DNA from: Acanthornis magna
Lineage: Eukaryota; Chordata; Aves; Passeriformes; Acanthizidae
DNA length: 64,000 nt
Assembly: GCA_036785705.1 (NCBI GenBank)
Contig: JAWUZG010000056.1
Location: 19,565,535-19,629,534 of the forward strand
Direction: 5' to 3'
A program made the position numbers and the translations under genes. The notes beneath the pieces are model-generated. The model saw only the letters and a program-made list of their open reading frames with translations. It made no database searches and had not been told where the DNA came from. Positions within the stretch are counted from its first letter, which is position 1. Each line of letters opens with the position of its first letter. Positions 1-11,088 of this stretch are shown here, in pieces.

Positions 1-89
1 AACAGTAAAAAGATTTCTCTGAAATACACAGCAGCTCGACTTCATGAGAAGGGAGTGCTTTTAGAGATTGAGGACCTGCAGGGTAACCA
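1..89 (+). CDS. IQGAP1: IQGAP1 internal coding exon (third from last), 5' part outside window
   Basis: The window opens in frame in the C-terminal region of an IQGAP scaffold protein. The 29 complete codons read NSKKISLKYTAARLHEKG and onward through VLLEIEDLQGN. The last two bases (ca) are the start of a Gln codon finished by the next exon. The donor at 90 is gtgagt, a near-perfect match. IQGAPs are cytoplasmic scaffolds that bind active Cdc42/Rac1, calmodulin, actin and MAPK components; this part lies in the RasGAP C-terminal domain. The residue pattern here and in the next two exons fits IQGAP1 better than my recollection of IQGAP2, so the paralogue call is confident but not proved. The start of the exon is not visible. 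Confidence 0.93.
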
Positions 90-953
90 GTGAGTATCTT
101 TTTAAAACTCTTTAGAGCCACTAACCTTTTTGAAGGAAAAGGAGCATAGCTATGCCGAATGCTTGTCTATTTATTAAAACTAGTCTAGGTGCTGATAGTT
201 GAGGAGCAGAAATTCTGAGATCTATATGAGGTTGTGTCGGATTGTCTCGCAATTTTATTCTTAGAATTTTAGTATTGTTGGTAGACCTAGCTATTAAAGC
301 TGAAAAAATTGTTTTGATGACCTAGGCTGGCATCCCCTAGGGCCAAGAAACCTTGCATAGTGATCACTCCTCAGATCTCTTTTCTGGTCGAAGCGAAGCA
401 ATTCTTCGATTGAGAAGTGTAATGTGATTCAAACATGACATCCTCTTTTCCCCAGCCTCTTCTCTGTCACCCCCACAGTTACGGAAGGGTACCTCCTTGG
501 GTGAATTGTTCACACGGTTAATAGCTTTCATTGTTGAAAAATGAGACTAATGCTAGCTTGAGTTTCTCCAGCTGTAGCTCGCTAGCCTCAAGAAGCTGGT
601 GTACCTTGTGCGGAATATAGAGCAGGTGCCCGTTACTAGAATTTTTTTCAACCCTGAATCATACTTTGTACTCTTTGCACTAAATGAGTCATGAATATGC
701 AGCACTAAAGCAGACTGTTTAGTCCGTACAATAACCCTGTTTCCTGCTGTGCTTGTGTGAAGACGTGATCTACCAGACATAGAATCTGTTAGGCTTCCAT
801 TCATTGTTGCATTGAGTCTGGTTGGCTTTCACGGGCTCATTCCAAATGGAGATCATAGAATAAAGAGTTGAGAATAGAATTTTTAGAAATTTATCTTGGC
901 GTTTCATCTTGTATATTCCGTCCCTGTGATTTTTCATTTCTCAAATTTCATAG
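90..953 (+). other. IQGAP1 intron
   Basis: The intron is bounded by donor gtgagt at 90 and an acceptor ending tttcatag at 953, with a pyrimidine-rich tract before it. It is a phase 2 intron: exon 1 ends with ca and exon 2 begins with g, together a Gln codon. No other gene or repeat was recognised inside. Confidence 0.9.
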
Positions 954-1062
954 GTTTAAAAATGTGATATTTGAAATCAGTCCAACAGAAGAAGTAGGAG
1001 ATTTTGAGGTAAAAGCAAAATTCATGGGGGTACAGATGGAAACCTTTATGTTACATTATCAG
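954..1062 (+). CDS. IQGAP1: IQGAP1 penultimate coding exon
   Basis: This 109-base exon supplies one base to the split Gln codon and then 36 codons: FKNVIFEISPTEEVGDFEVK followed by AKFMGVQMETFMLHYQ. It is bordered by an AG acceptor at 952-953 and a strong donor gtaagaa at 1063. The peptide is the conserved beta-rich end of the RasGAP C-terminal domain, a part of IQGAP1 implicated in binding partners such as CLIP-170, E-cadherin and beta-catenin (family knowledge, not visible here). The reading frame is intact and exon 2 ends on a codon boundary (phase 0), matching the next exon. The open frame around it continues into the intron and is not meaningful beyond 1062. Confidence 0.95.
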
Positions 1063-2633
1063 GTAAGAACTGTCTTATTTAATAGTGTCGTGTAAGTTCT
1101 CCTCGCTAGACGCTTCATCAAAATAGCAATGACACATTTTCTGCCTATACAGTCTGAAAAATGCTCTCAAAAATAACCCATTTGTTGCACGCAAAACAGA
1201 TGCGACACAGACGAGGGATCCAAACTGCTCTTTTATTTCTTTGTTAAGGAGAGCCTGATATTGGTCTGCATTCTTAATTGTGTTTGCACATACATACACA
1301 AAACAAATGCTTGCATTTTCAACGATTTCCTGCTACAGCAGAGACTGGGAGTCTGTGGCGGCAGTCACCTGCGCTTGGGCGCGATGGCTTCAGCCAGTCA
1401 TTACGTATTGGTATTCTTTCTGCTACCCTCTGCTTAGCTCTTTCTTTCCAATTCTTAGGTGTCCTCCTTAGGTGCCAGCGTTTACTTAGGCCAGGCTACC
1501 GGAACAGGTGCACTGACTGACCTTTTCCCAAACAATTCCCCGTTATTTTTTCTCGTGCCAGTAGTGTTACGCCTGGAATCTGTGTCCTTTTCTTCCACTT
1601 CTGTCTTCACCCGCCCCTGTCCATCTTGGTCTTCGTTAGGTTTGTTAGTTCCAGAAGCCTCAAGCCTCTCGAAACAGATTGCGTGTGGGAGCACTTCGCA
1701 TTGCAGTTAGTCCATGCCACCTAACTGGCTGCTGGGATGGACAGCTGCCTCACACCTGTTGTTCGCTTTGAGGACTCCCCTGGTTTGTTCCGGTCCTAAT
1801 CCATCAGAACTGGTCATAAACTCGTCGATTTGTGGGGGCTACCCGAGGCCGCTCGCTCCTCAGGCACGTGGTTTGCTATACCACTATGCCTTTGTAGCGG
1901 TGCTTTGCAGATAAAGCAGATGTTGTCAGAGGACAGCAACAAGCAATACAACATCACACACACCCATTGACGTGCCCACACCTACCCACCTTGTTACCCT
2001 GCGAGAGTGGGATTGCTGAAAGAATGTAATGGGTGAGATAAAATCAGTGCAGGTGAATCTCTGTAAAAGCAAAGTATAACTATAAATACTGCCAATGTAA
2101 ACACCTCAGAGATTGAATCGGCATCGTATGTGTAGCGACCGAGATGCCATTTCTTTTTGTGCCCTAGACTGAAGTGCTGTAAGCCGCTTCCCTGAGGTCT
2201 GTCGCAGCTAAAGCTTTCGGGAAGGGACGCTGTGGAACGCTGTAATGTTTCTTGGGTACATGATAGAATTAGGCACACAGGAAACCCTTTCTGAATGTTA
2301 CAGCAATTTTATGGCTGCTGTGCAAAGGAAAAGGCCGGAGCTGGCTAGATCTGAAATTTGGCTTTCTTAGAATGGTCTTCTATTCTTTTGTAATTTTTTT
2401 TTAAAAACCCACTGCTTAAAATAATTAAGATCTTAAATGCCTTAGAGTGACTATTCTTTTACGCAGTAAGAGTGGATCTTTAACAAGTCTCTCACTTTTC
2501 TGTTTTAGGCCATGTACTTTTTTATAGATATTCCTTAAGATGTAAGGACCTTAAGATCCTGTAGTAGAGGGTCTTTTATATTCTCTATAAGCTCTTGAGG
2601 ATTCCTTACTCATTAAGATATTCCCTTTGACAG
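1063..2633 (+). other. IQGAP1 last coding intron
   Basis: A phase 0 intron from donor gtaagaa at 1063 to an acceptor ending ccctttgacag at 2633. Short open frames inside on both strands show no conserved domain and are not called. No repeat family was recognised in it. Confidence 0.9.
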
Positions 2634-2747
2634 GATCTCTTGCAGCTGCAGTATGAAGGCGTTGCTGTCATGAAGTTGTTCGACAGAGCAAAAGTGAATG
2701 TCAATCTTCTGATCTTTCTTCTGAATAAGAAATTTTATGGGAAGTAA
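2634..2747 (+). CDS. IQGAP1: IQGAP1 terminal coding exon with stop codon
   Basis: This exon encodes 37 residues and a TAA stop at 2745-2747. The peptide runs DLLQLQYEGVAVMKLFDRAK, then VNVNLLIFLL, and ends NKKFYGK. The NKKFYGK-stop ending is characteristic of IQGAP1/2 C termini. With the two upstream exons it gives an uninterrupted C-terminal sequence of about 103 residues with canonical splice sites, so this copy looks functional rather than a processed pseudogene. A minus-strand open frame overlapping the exon is a shadow. Confidence 0.96.
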   Translation, partial: DLLQLQYEGVAVMKLFDRAKVNVNLLIFLLNKKFYGK

Positions 2748-5141
2748 CCGACCTCTGCTGGCAAGTCCGTGAAAGGGGAGATGGATAGAAACCCACCCGT
2801 ACAACTTTTACTAACGTAGTGATGTATCAGTATATGCCCACCCTGTGTTAATTGTATCAAATGTATCATGACGGAGGACTAAGAACCTCTGGGGAATTGA
2901 CAGCCCCGAGTGAGTATTTAGGGAGTTGGTTTCTTGTTTATTTATAATCTCCAACTTTGAAGATCCCCTTTAAAGAGGTTATTTTAGAATGTATTTTTAC
3001 ACGGGTTTGGGAATTAAATTAATATTACAGTACTTAAGCCATCTGAATGCTTAATTTACCTAATTGTTTGCTTTGTGAGGCTTGAATTCTTGTTGCCTCT
3101 GCAAAGAGAAAGCTGGCCCTGTATAGAGGTCCGCTCGGCCCTTCCTGAGACCGAAAAACAGGTTGCGGGTTGTGTTTGGACTCCAGTTATTCTCAAGCAG
3201 CAATGACCAATATAAAACATGGTCAAGGTCCAGGTTACTTGTTTGCGAGCTTGCGTTGGTAGAGGTGGCAGCAGCCAGTTGCCAAAATTAGAACTACTGC
3301 GGTCAGGGTAATCGGTAAGCATCATAAATAGTTACTGAATTATTTGTGATTGTGTACTACAGCCACATATAACAGCTTTGGTGTCTCATATTTCTTGATT
3401 TGCTCCTGTTTATCACACTGTAGTAATTTACAGGCGCACCCTTAAATGGAGGGACCCTGGAATGTATTTACTAATGCTTATAGATAAAAAGATTTTGTGG
3501 AAGGGGAGAGAAGCTGAAACAATGTCAGGACACGTTAACTTTCGATGTTGCTTGCAAAGCATTTGATATGTAAAATCAACCTTTTTTTTGCCATTTAGAG
3601 CAATGTTCTATATATATCTGTGTCTGATGGAATAAACGTTACGCTGTACCTGCAGACGACTTGTCCAAGGAAGAAAACTATCTCAAATAGATTAGCTTTT
3701 AAAAAGTTAATTTTTTCTAGCTCTACTCAAGTTCCTCTTTCTTTTATTATTTCCTGGGGGGTTTTGTCTGCGTTTTTTCACAGTGGTGGTGGTGGCTGTT
3801 CCGCTATATCCAATAAAAATGCAGATACTTTTAAAACATGTAATCTGACCTTTAAATTAATTTGCTTCAGCTCTTTCCCCAGTTTTTTTCTTCTTCTTTT
3901 TTTAAGGGACATATCTCCCGCAAATTTCAAGTCGGCCTGCTTGTTCAGGTTACTGTTCAGAGCTTAAACGAGCTGTTTTATTTCTGATCTACACTGAGGC
4001 AGTTCCTTCAGCTTAGATTTTTTTCTCATGAAAGACACTCCTAGTATTTGGAGTGGCTGTGTCACCGAGTGTAACTTTCCTGTGGTCCTCTCGGAAGGAA
4101 ATACGTAAACTTGCTCGTGTTTAGACTGTATTTATACGGACTTTGGTGTCGGTACGCGTGCGGTCCAACCCGATAACAAAAATTGCTTACCGAGCCCAAT
4201 AAGGATCATCTGAAGCAGAGATAGGTCAGAACCAGATTTCCACTGAAATCTGACAAAGAGGTTTGAAATGGCATAAAGGACTTGCCTTGGTTTTTTGGGA
4301 GGGGTTTTTGGTTGGTCGGTTGGTTGAGTTTTACCTTTTACTGCTGCCCGAGGTCTCACCGGTAGGACCGAGCTCTCCTCGCTGCCCCTTCTTGGGCAGA
4401 AAGCAGGCTGGAGGGCAACTGCCGTAGCTGTTCAGCATGCTGGGGTGAGGGGCAGCCCCGTGTCTGAGGGCTCACGGCTCTTTTTCCAGTGGGTGCCCTG
4501 CGGGCGCAGCAGTGAGGGCTGTCTGAGGGGGTGAGTCCAGGATTAGTGGAGACCGGGGGAACGGGGCAGAGCCACACCTGAGTGGGAGACGAGACACCAT
4601 CCTTGAGCATGCTGCCCCCTGAGCTGTGGGGCAGGCGCTGACGTGCGAAATGGGAGGTGCAGGGGGGGACTTCAACTGTTCTGGGGGCTGCCCTCCCTTT
4701 ATTTTCTAGTAGAGGCCCCCCTTTTTGGGAGGGGGTATATACATGTGTAAATGGCATTATTAAAGCAACATGCCCCTGTCCAGGGCAGTGGCACTCATTT
4801 TGTGCCTTCTTTGGGGGTGAATAAAAAGGATGGGGCGGAGGAGTCTGGGGAACATGACGAGATGCCATTAGTGACACCCCAGTGTCACTGGGGAAGCAGG
4901 TGAGTGGAGAATAGGGGTAGTCATGCAGGGTCCCTCCTGAAAATGGAGTTACGGACCAAAAAGTGCCCAAAAATTCATGGCAGAAGTATTAAAAAATACT
5001 GGAAAACCTGCAAATATGGGTGTGAGGAGTTGAAATAGAGGAAAAAATGTACATTTTTGTATCTCTTGAAAAATAATTTATAACGTGATTAAAAAAGAAT
5101 AACATATCTATACTATGTAATATAAAAAAACTTAGAATAAA
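2748..5141 (+). other. Probable IQGAP1 3' UTR
   Basis: No gene-like ORF follows the IQGAP1 stop until repeats begin near 5.16 kb. The stretch is mostly AT-rich and contains AATAAA hexamers at 3631, 3812, 4820 and 5136. Mammalian IQGAP1 has a 3' UTR of roughly 2 kb (family knowledge), which would fit use of a late signal. The part around 4.3-4.9 kb is more GC-rich and holds a minus-strand open frame of 204 codons (4356-4970) without a recognisable domain; it is not called as a gene. The real mRNA end cannot be fixed without transcript data. Confidence 0.55.
5136..5141 (+). terminator. Candidate distal poly(A) signal of IQGAP1
   Basis: AATAAA about 2.39 kb after the stop codon, just before the LTR remnant begins. 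Alternative hexamers lie at 3631, 3812 and 4820. Choice among them is inferred from expected 3' UTR length only. Confidence 0.35.
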
Positions 5142-5158
5142 AGAGTCTCAATAGAGAG

Positions 5159-6033
5159 TGTAGTGGGTTGATGCCGGACGGATGCCAGGCACTCACAAAA
5201 GCCGCTCTCTCGCTCCCCTCCACAGCTGACGGGGGCGAGAAAATACAGCAAAGGGTTCATGAGTTTAGATAAGGACCCAGAGAGATCACTCATCAAATAA
5301 CATCATGGGCAAAACAGGTTCAAATTAGAGATATTAATTGAATCTATTGTTAAAAAAAAAATCAGAGCAGGATAATGAGAAGTAAAATAAAACCTTAACA
5401 ACACCTTCCCTCTGCCCCTCCTTCCCGCCCCAGCAGCGCAGGGCAACAGGGAACGGGGATTAACGGTTCTCCGCAAACTTCTCCAACGCGAGTCTGTCTC
5501 ATGAGCGAAAGATCTCTGCAGACTGCTGCGGCATGGGTCATTCTTCCGCGGGGTGCGGTCCTTCAAGGACAGGCTGCTCCAGTGTGGGCTTCTCCACAGG
5601 CTACAGGTGGTTCTCTCCATCCCCGTGAACCTCCACAGGCTGCAGGGGCACAGCTGCTTCACCATTGTCCTCACCACGGGCTGCAGAGGAATCTCAGGTC
5701 TGGTGCCCGGAAGTTCCTCCTCCCCCTCCTTCTCCACTGACCTTGGTGGCCGCAGAGTTGTTCCTCTCACATACTCCCACCCTGCTCTTCTCTGGTCGCA
5801 GTTACAAGTGTGCAGTAAAATTTTTTGTTTCTTCTTAAATACCTTATCACAAAGGTGTTACCACCATTTCTAACCACTCCAGCCTTGACCAGCAGCACAT
5901 CTGTCTTTGCAGCCACCAGGCACTGGCTCTGCCAGACACAGCAGAAGCTTCTAGAAACTGCTTGCAGAAGCCACGGTTGTAGTGTCCCCCCACCCCCAAC
6001 ACTACCCAAGATTGTCAATGCAAGCCCAACACA
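5159..6033. mobile_element. GC-rich LTR remnant (endogenous retrovirus-like)
   Basis: The block starts TGTAGTGGGTTGATGCC and ends CCAACACA, giving the TG...CA ends expected of an LTR of about 875 bp. Its middle carries loosely repeated modules of the form 'gtgggcttctccacagg', which I associate with a common bird LTR class. A related diverged segment lies at about 40440-41030 and a shorter one at about 9980-10130. No target-site duplication is visible (flanks agagag versus aatata), so an end may be lost. Open frames on both strands in it are not genes. Confidence 0.6.
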
Positions 6034-6606
6034 AATATAACTATTGCATACATAAATTGACCAACAAAGGACTTCAAAATGTAACAAAAATTTTATATAT
6101 GAAGGAATTTTAAAAAGAGTCAATAGATCTATTAGCTCTTACATAAAAAGTCTAAGCAGATACTAGATGTAACCTAAGGGGAACTTTTATATAAGTAGCT
6201 AGCTAGAGTCAAAATGGAGAAGTCTAAAGTGATACTGGTGTCAAAATGCACAAGTCTAAACAGCCTAAATACGTGCTTTGTGTGTTAACGGAAGTTAGAT
6301 AAGTGACAATAGATCTGTAAGTATAAATAGATATTCTCTGTAATAAGTGCAAGTAGACACAGTCTAAATAGATGAGTGTAAATATATAAAAATGAATGGG
6401 GCGGGGATGGGGGGATAACAAAACAGTTTTGGGTAAGGTTTTGTTTTCTTGCTCCATAAATCCTGGCAGATTTGTCTGTTTCAGAAGCCCCAAACTGCAG
6501 CATTTCTTTTGGAGACTGTGTGCATTGTTGCAACCAGAAACCAAAACCCTCCACACTGTCATGGGCAAAAACAAAATCAAAAAGCACTAATTTTCATGTT
6601 GAGGAA
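6034..6606. other. No gene recognised; AT-rich intergenic DNA
   Basis: AT-rich sequence with several loosely similar 'aagtctaaa' / 'agtctaaat' motifs (about 6150-6375), perhaps an old degenerate repeat. Short minus-strand open frames here have no recognisable domain. Confidence 0.4.
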
Positions 6607-6876
6607 AAGCATCATTTTTATATAACAGTTGATGGTATTTGACTCCATTTCAGTTCCCAGCTGGGCAGCAGATGAGCAGGAATGCTGCACAAAAACCTCT
6701 AGTAATTCTGCCAACCGGCTCCATACACTGTACCGTATCCAGTCCCATCCCAACAGTATCGACTGCTCTGTCCGTGCCATGTTCCAGAGAGGCGATCTCC
6801 CCGAGAGATGATGGTCCCACAGCCGGGCACCGTGCAAAGCCCTGGGACCGGAGTCCTGGGTGGGCGGCGGTGGTCA
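6607..6876 (-). repeat. Dispersed repeat, copy C (inverted)
   Basis: On the minus strand this segment closely matches 8606-8850 (copy A) and about 33475-33730 (copy B). Shared landmarks include gggaactgaaatgg at one end, ccatgttccagagag-type sequence, and tctctcggggagatc. Homology stops after the catcaactgtta motif, where copies A and B run into TA/TG microsatellites and this one does not. The family is unidentified; an LTR or LINE-tail fragment is possible. Its open frames recur in all copies because the DNA is duplicated, not because a protein is shown to be conserved. Confidence 0.75.
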
Positions 6877-7309
6877 GAAGGCTGTTGATGGAAAAGCACT
6901 AGAAACTCCTAAAATCCAGAATTTTGAAAAAGTGACCACCCTTGCCCCAATTTTCACATTATAGGAAAGAAAAAACCCCACACCACCAAACACACCAGTC
7001 TGGGGTGAAACTTGGGCAGCACCCGAGCAGGCAGGGCAGCACGTAGTGTCTCAGGGGGAAACTTTCAACTTACCTCTTTCATCTTGTCCGTCCCTCCCCA
7101 GAGCCCCCAGTCCCTCCACAGTGTCCCCAGAAAACACAGTGGTTATTAGGTGAAAAGAGGTTTAAATTGAGGGAAAAGTCTTCCTTTTCCATAACTGGCT
7201 GTGTTCAAATTCAAGGGGAATCCACTTCCCCTGCGATTTTAATGGTATCATTTGAAGGAAACCTTGCCTTTGCCATGCTGTTAGAGGTGCCAAACACTGA
7301 CCCACCCGG
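6877..7309. other. No gene recognised
   Basis: Mixed-composition intergenic sequence between copy C of the dispersed repeat and the GC-rich duplication. Nothing identifiable was seen. Confidence 0.4.
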
Positions 7310-7655
7310 AACCCCGAAAACCTCCACGAACACCCTTCCCAGCAGCCCCTGCGTGCCCCCGGTCACGAATCTGCATAACCCCGCCCCTCGTCCCCCCCGC
7401 CTCTGCACGGCGCCGCCCGCCCCGGAAAAGAGGGGACAGGGGGACGGGAACCGGGACAGAGCTGCGGTTTGAACGAGCCGAGCCGACAGGGAATCCCCAC
7501 TGCCCCCCCGAACCCCGAAAATCTCCCAGCAGAGATCCTTCCCAGCAGCCCCTTCGCGCCCGCTCTCACAAATCTGCATAACCCCGCCCCTCGTTCCCCT
7601 TTCTTCCGCACCGCGCCGCCCGACCCGGAAAAGATGGGTGGGGGGGACGGGCGCC
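7310..7655. repeat. Tandem duplication of about 200 bp, GC-rich with GC boxes
   Basis: Copy 1 begins at 7310 and copy 2 at 7510, both with gaaccccgaaaa. Both contain cttcccagcagcccc, then aatctgcataaccccgcccc, then ccggaaaaga, at offsets of 199-203 bp. Each copy therefore carries an Sp1-type GC box next to an octamer-like ATCTGCAT. The region is CpG-rich, so it may be, or derive from, a promoter. Apparent ORFs on both strands repeat with the duplication and are not called. Confidence 0.75.
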
Positions 7656-8444
7656 GGGGCGCGGTGATAAAAATAAAAGTAAATCCGTGTCTAGACTTGA
7701 ATTTTCTCTCGGTAAAGGACTGTATCTGTTATTACATTGTGAAAGAGATTTGATTAGTGTACTACATCAGATTTACTTTGGTTTGGTTACAATTTATGGG
7801 TTGTTGTTTAGAAATACATTTACCTACTATTACTTAATATGATTTTGTGTATCTGTTTGTTTGGCTTTTTCCTCCCCCGCTAAAGAAAGGGTGGATTTTT
7901 TGTCGATCTCTTTGTGAGAGTATCAAATCAGGCGGCTGTAAATATGTGTAAGCAACCGGGCTACAGCGTGTATCGGACAGCGTTAGAGTTCTACTCCGCT
8001 AGCGGCGGGGAGCCAGGTGAAGCCACTGGCGGTAAGTTCCTGTTCTGTCTCGAGTCGAATGGAACGATTCTCACGTTGACGGTTCCTGGGCTCCTTTGTG
8101 AGACTATTAGTCGTTTTTGGCATATGAAAGTTTCACATAGTTGCTGATTAATACAACTTTTGTATCCTCCTTTAGATAACTTTTCCTACTTAAGATTATA
8201 TCAGTTCCAAAACTTTATCTTGCAATTTATACATTTTGTAACATCTCTGGCAAAATCAACGGCAGAACAGTACCGAGCGCGTGACAAAAGCCGGATCGTG
8301 CGTCCAACGTCTCTGCCAGCACTGCGTTCTCGACATAGAAGTTATTCCCCCCACTGCAGCCGTTCCAGCTCTTGTCTTGCCATCACAGGGAGCGAGTTTC
8401 GAAATGCTGCCAGGCTTGAGCCATTCCCCCTCGCACCGATCCCC
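7656..8444. other. Intergenic; possible non-coding exon with donor at 8032
   Basis: AT-rich from 7656 to about 7900, then CpG-containing sequence with ggcg|gtaagttcc at 8031/8032, a strong splice-donor match, about 400 bp after the GC-box duplication. A 77-codon open frame (7914-8147) crosses this point, has no recognisable domain, and is not called. The remainder to 8444 shows nothing identifiable. Confidence 0.3.
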
Positions 8445-8862
8445 CGCACGGCACAGGTCTCGTGGCTGTCGGTCCCCTCCCCACAGGTCACCGAGCACCG
8501 CAAGACCCAGAGTACAGCTTAGGACATTCCAGCACCGGGCACAGATCCCCGCGTCCCGGCCAGCCCCGGCTTGGCTCTCGGGACAGGCTGGAGCTGCTCC
8601 CGACCACCGCCGCCCCCTCGGGACCCGGGTCCCAGGGCTTTGCACGGTGCCCGGCTGTGGGACCATCATCTCTCGGGGAGATCCCCTCTCCGGAACATGA
8701 CACGGACAGAGCAGTCGATGCTGTTGGGATGGGACAGGATACGTCACAGTATATGGAGCCGGTTGCCAGAATTACCAGAGGTTTTTGCGTGGCATTCCTG
8801 CTCATCTGCTGCCCAGCTGGGAACTGAAATGGATACCATCAACTGTTACGTAAAATTAAATG
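8445..8862 (+). repeat. Repeat block A, GC-rich part (copy A)
   Basis: From cgcacggcacagg at 8445 this segment is closely similar to the one starting at 33317 in block B. Shared landmarks include gtcggtcccctcccc, gtacagcttaggacattcc, gatccccgcgtccc, ttgcacggtgc and cagctgggaactgaaatgg. It passes directly into a TA/TG microsatellite, as block B does. The element family is unidentified. Confidence 0.85.
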
Positions 8863-9470
8863 TGTATATGTATATGTATATGTATATGAATAAATACATA
8901 TACATGCATACATGTATATGTATACATCCATACATGTATATATCTCTATATATCTATATATCTATAGATATATCTATATCTATATATATCTATATATATA
9001 TCTATATATATATATATCTATATATCTATAGATATATAGAGATATATAGTTATATAGAGATACAGGTATAATGTGTGTGTATATATATGTGTGTGTATAA
9101 ATACACATATATATACATATATGTATATATGTAAATACATATACATACATGTATATATATAAATAAATACATATACATGTGTATATATAAAAATACATAT
9201 ACATACACACACATATATATGTATATATATGTGTATATACTTGTATGTATATCTATGTATAATATATATGTACATATATCTATATCTAATATATATGTAT
9301 GTATGTGTATATATATGTATGTATATGTATACATATGTATGTGCATGTATATATATATGTGTATATCTATGTGTATATATATGTATGAAAACCTATATGT
9401 ACATATATCTATGTGTATCTCTCTGTCTCTCTCTCTATGTATGTCTATGTCTATATGTGCTGTGCTTTGA
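8863..9470. repeat. TA/TG-rich microsatellite tract
   Basis: About 600 bp of interspersed (TA)n, (TGTATA)n, TATC and TATG motifs. Translations are Tyr/Ile/Met/Cys-rich on both strands, an artefact of the microsatellite. The homologous tract in block B is split by the provirus (33735-34298 and 39558-39790). Confidence 0.95.
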
Positions 9471-9518
9471 GCCTGCCTAAATGGTAGGCAGCTATACTGT
9501 CTGCTCTCTGTACTGTCT

Positions 9519-10184
9519 CCTGCTGCAGCTGTGCAGAGGAGAACCAAAAAAAACTAAAACAAACACACTGTACTCATGAGTTGAGGTAAGCCCCTGGTGG
9601 GAGGATGTGCAGAAGAAAAGGGCAGAACAGGCTTCAAACTTAAATTTGAAAAGTAATTTGTTAACCTAACAGAGTTGGAGGATAAATCAGAGGTAAAAAT
9701 AAGCTCTTAAGACACTGTTTCCTCACTCACCCCCCTTCCCGTCTTAAGGCACAGTTTCTCTGCTCACCCCCCTCCCTCCTTCCAACCAACAGCTCTGGGG
9801 CAGGGTATGGGTTTTTTTCTTAGTCAGTCCATCACCAGAATTCTTCTGCTACAAACACTGTTTCTCTACTGCCCCCTCTCCCTATTTAGACCCCATTTCT
9901 CAGCTCACCCATGTCCTTCCTTCCAAACAATAGCTCTTGGGGTGGGGGGGGGGTCGGCAGGGTATGGGGATTTCCTTTGGTCAGTGTGTCAGGGAGAAGA
10001 GTCCTCTACTTAACCATGAGGTCCCTCCCATGAGAGACAATCCTCTATGAACTTCTTTGGTGGGGGTCCCATCTCAGGAGCGGCAGCCTGCCTCAATCTG
10101 CTGCAATGGGAGTTGTTGTCCATAGGGTGCAGACTTCCAAGCTGAGGCCAGACTGTTACTGTGATAAATGAGTGAATGATCAAT
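9519..10184. mobile_element. Block A-specific segment containing an LTR-family fragment
   Basis: Block A and block B are alike up to ctctgtactgtct and again from ggcttttgcatatatgc. Block A has about 665 extra bases between them; in block B the two motifs adjoin at about 39853. The extra DNA has three C/T-rich 'tttctc...ctcaccc' modules (9705-9920). From about 9980 it resembles the 5.2-6.0 kb LTR family (for example gtccctcccatgagagacaatcctc). No target-site duplication brackets it, so a deletion in block B is as likely as an insertion in block A. Confidence 0.6.
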
Positions 10185-10380
10185 GCTGGCTTTTGCATAT
10201 ATGCATTTAACATTTACGAGTGATGCGTACTGTATAAAAAAATAGTGTTAAGATAAAATATAATTAAGTAGAAAAAAGGTTAGGGTCAATTGTAATTTTG
10301 AAATAGTTGTGGTATGTTAGAAAATGTAGTAATAAATACATGGTAATAAATGCCTTTTAAGTTGATAAATCACAGACCCA
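10185..10380 (+). repeat. Repeat block A, AT-rich end (shared with 39854-40046)
   Basis: About 195 bp, from cttttgcatatatgc to gataaatcacagaccca, nearly identical to 39854-40046. In block A the next bases are satellite (gtgatttcag); in block B they are unrelated single-copy sequence. The satellite therefore abuts the end of the shared block exactly. Confidence 0.9.
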
Positions 10381-11088
10381 GTGATTTCAGCCCCAGCCCT
10401 ACAGTCCCCAGTGATTTCAGCTCCAGCCCTACAGTCCCCAGCCCAGCCCCAGTGATTTCAGCTCCAGACCCACAAGCTTTATTGCACTGCCACCTCTGCT
10501 CTTCCAGCTCCAGCTCCGCATTACTTCAGCACCGCCGGCTCCAGCTGCTGCAGGTCCAAAGGGCAGGATCTTCCTCTCGGCTCCAGCTCGGCAACGAGTC
10601 GGCTCCAGCCCCACACTCTCTAACCCTGCCCCACAGTCACTATCCCAGGCCTATTCTGATTTCTGCTCCAATACTACTGTCGCTAGTCCAGTTCTACAGC
10701 GATTTAACTCCAGCCCCCCAGTCTCTACTCCAGACTCATAGTCAATAAGACACCTCCACCATGATTTCTCATCCAATCCCACAGTCCCTTTTTCACTGCT
10801 TCATTTTCTATACCATTTTCAGTCCCAATCCAAGCCCCACACTCAGTACCACAGCCCCACAAGGATTTCACGCTCAGCTATACATTGCCTTGAAGAGACG
10901 CAGTCAAGAGCCCAGCACTCGCAGGGTTTGAGACGCAAGCTTACAGTTCCTTTCTCAGCCCGACGTTTTCTGTGCAATTTTCAGATGCAATCCAAACCTC
11001 ACAATCAATATCACAGCCCTATAGTGATTCCAGGCCCAAGCCTACAGTGCCTTGCTCAGCTCTACCCTTGCTATCCCATTTTCAGTCT

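Noticed and set aside
1..2747. IQGAP2 or IQGAP3 rather than IQGAP1
   Set aside because: The penultimate exon's residues (for example ISPTEEVGDFEVKAKF) fit IQGAP1 as I recall it better than the paralogues. Not checked by search.
4356..4970. 204-codon minus-strand ORF downstream of IQGAP1
   Set aside because: Pro/Ser/His-rich, no domain, no splice or promoter context; antisense to the probable 3' UTR in a GC-richer patch.
7914..8147. 77-codon ORF crossing the possible donor at 8032
   Set aside because: No recognisable domain; the strong donor inside it argues for a non-coding or spliced exon if anything is transcribed.
6607..8850. A conserved protein shared by repeat copies A, B and C (frames containing QKPLVIL)
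   Set aside because: The copies are duplicated DNA and several frames on both strands are equally shared. No evidence of coding constraint.
8571..9547. Tyr/Ile/Met/Cys-rich frames
   Set aside because: Direct translation of the TA/TG microsatellite; the same occurs at 33.8-34.5, 39.5-39.9 and 40.8-41.2 kb.
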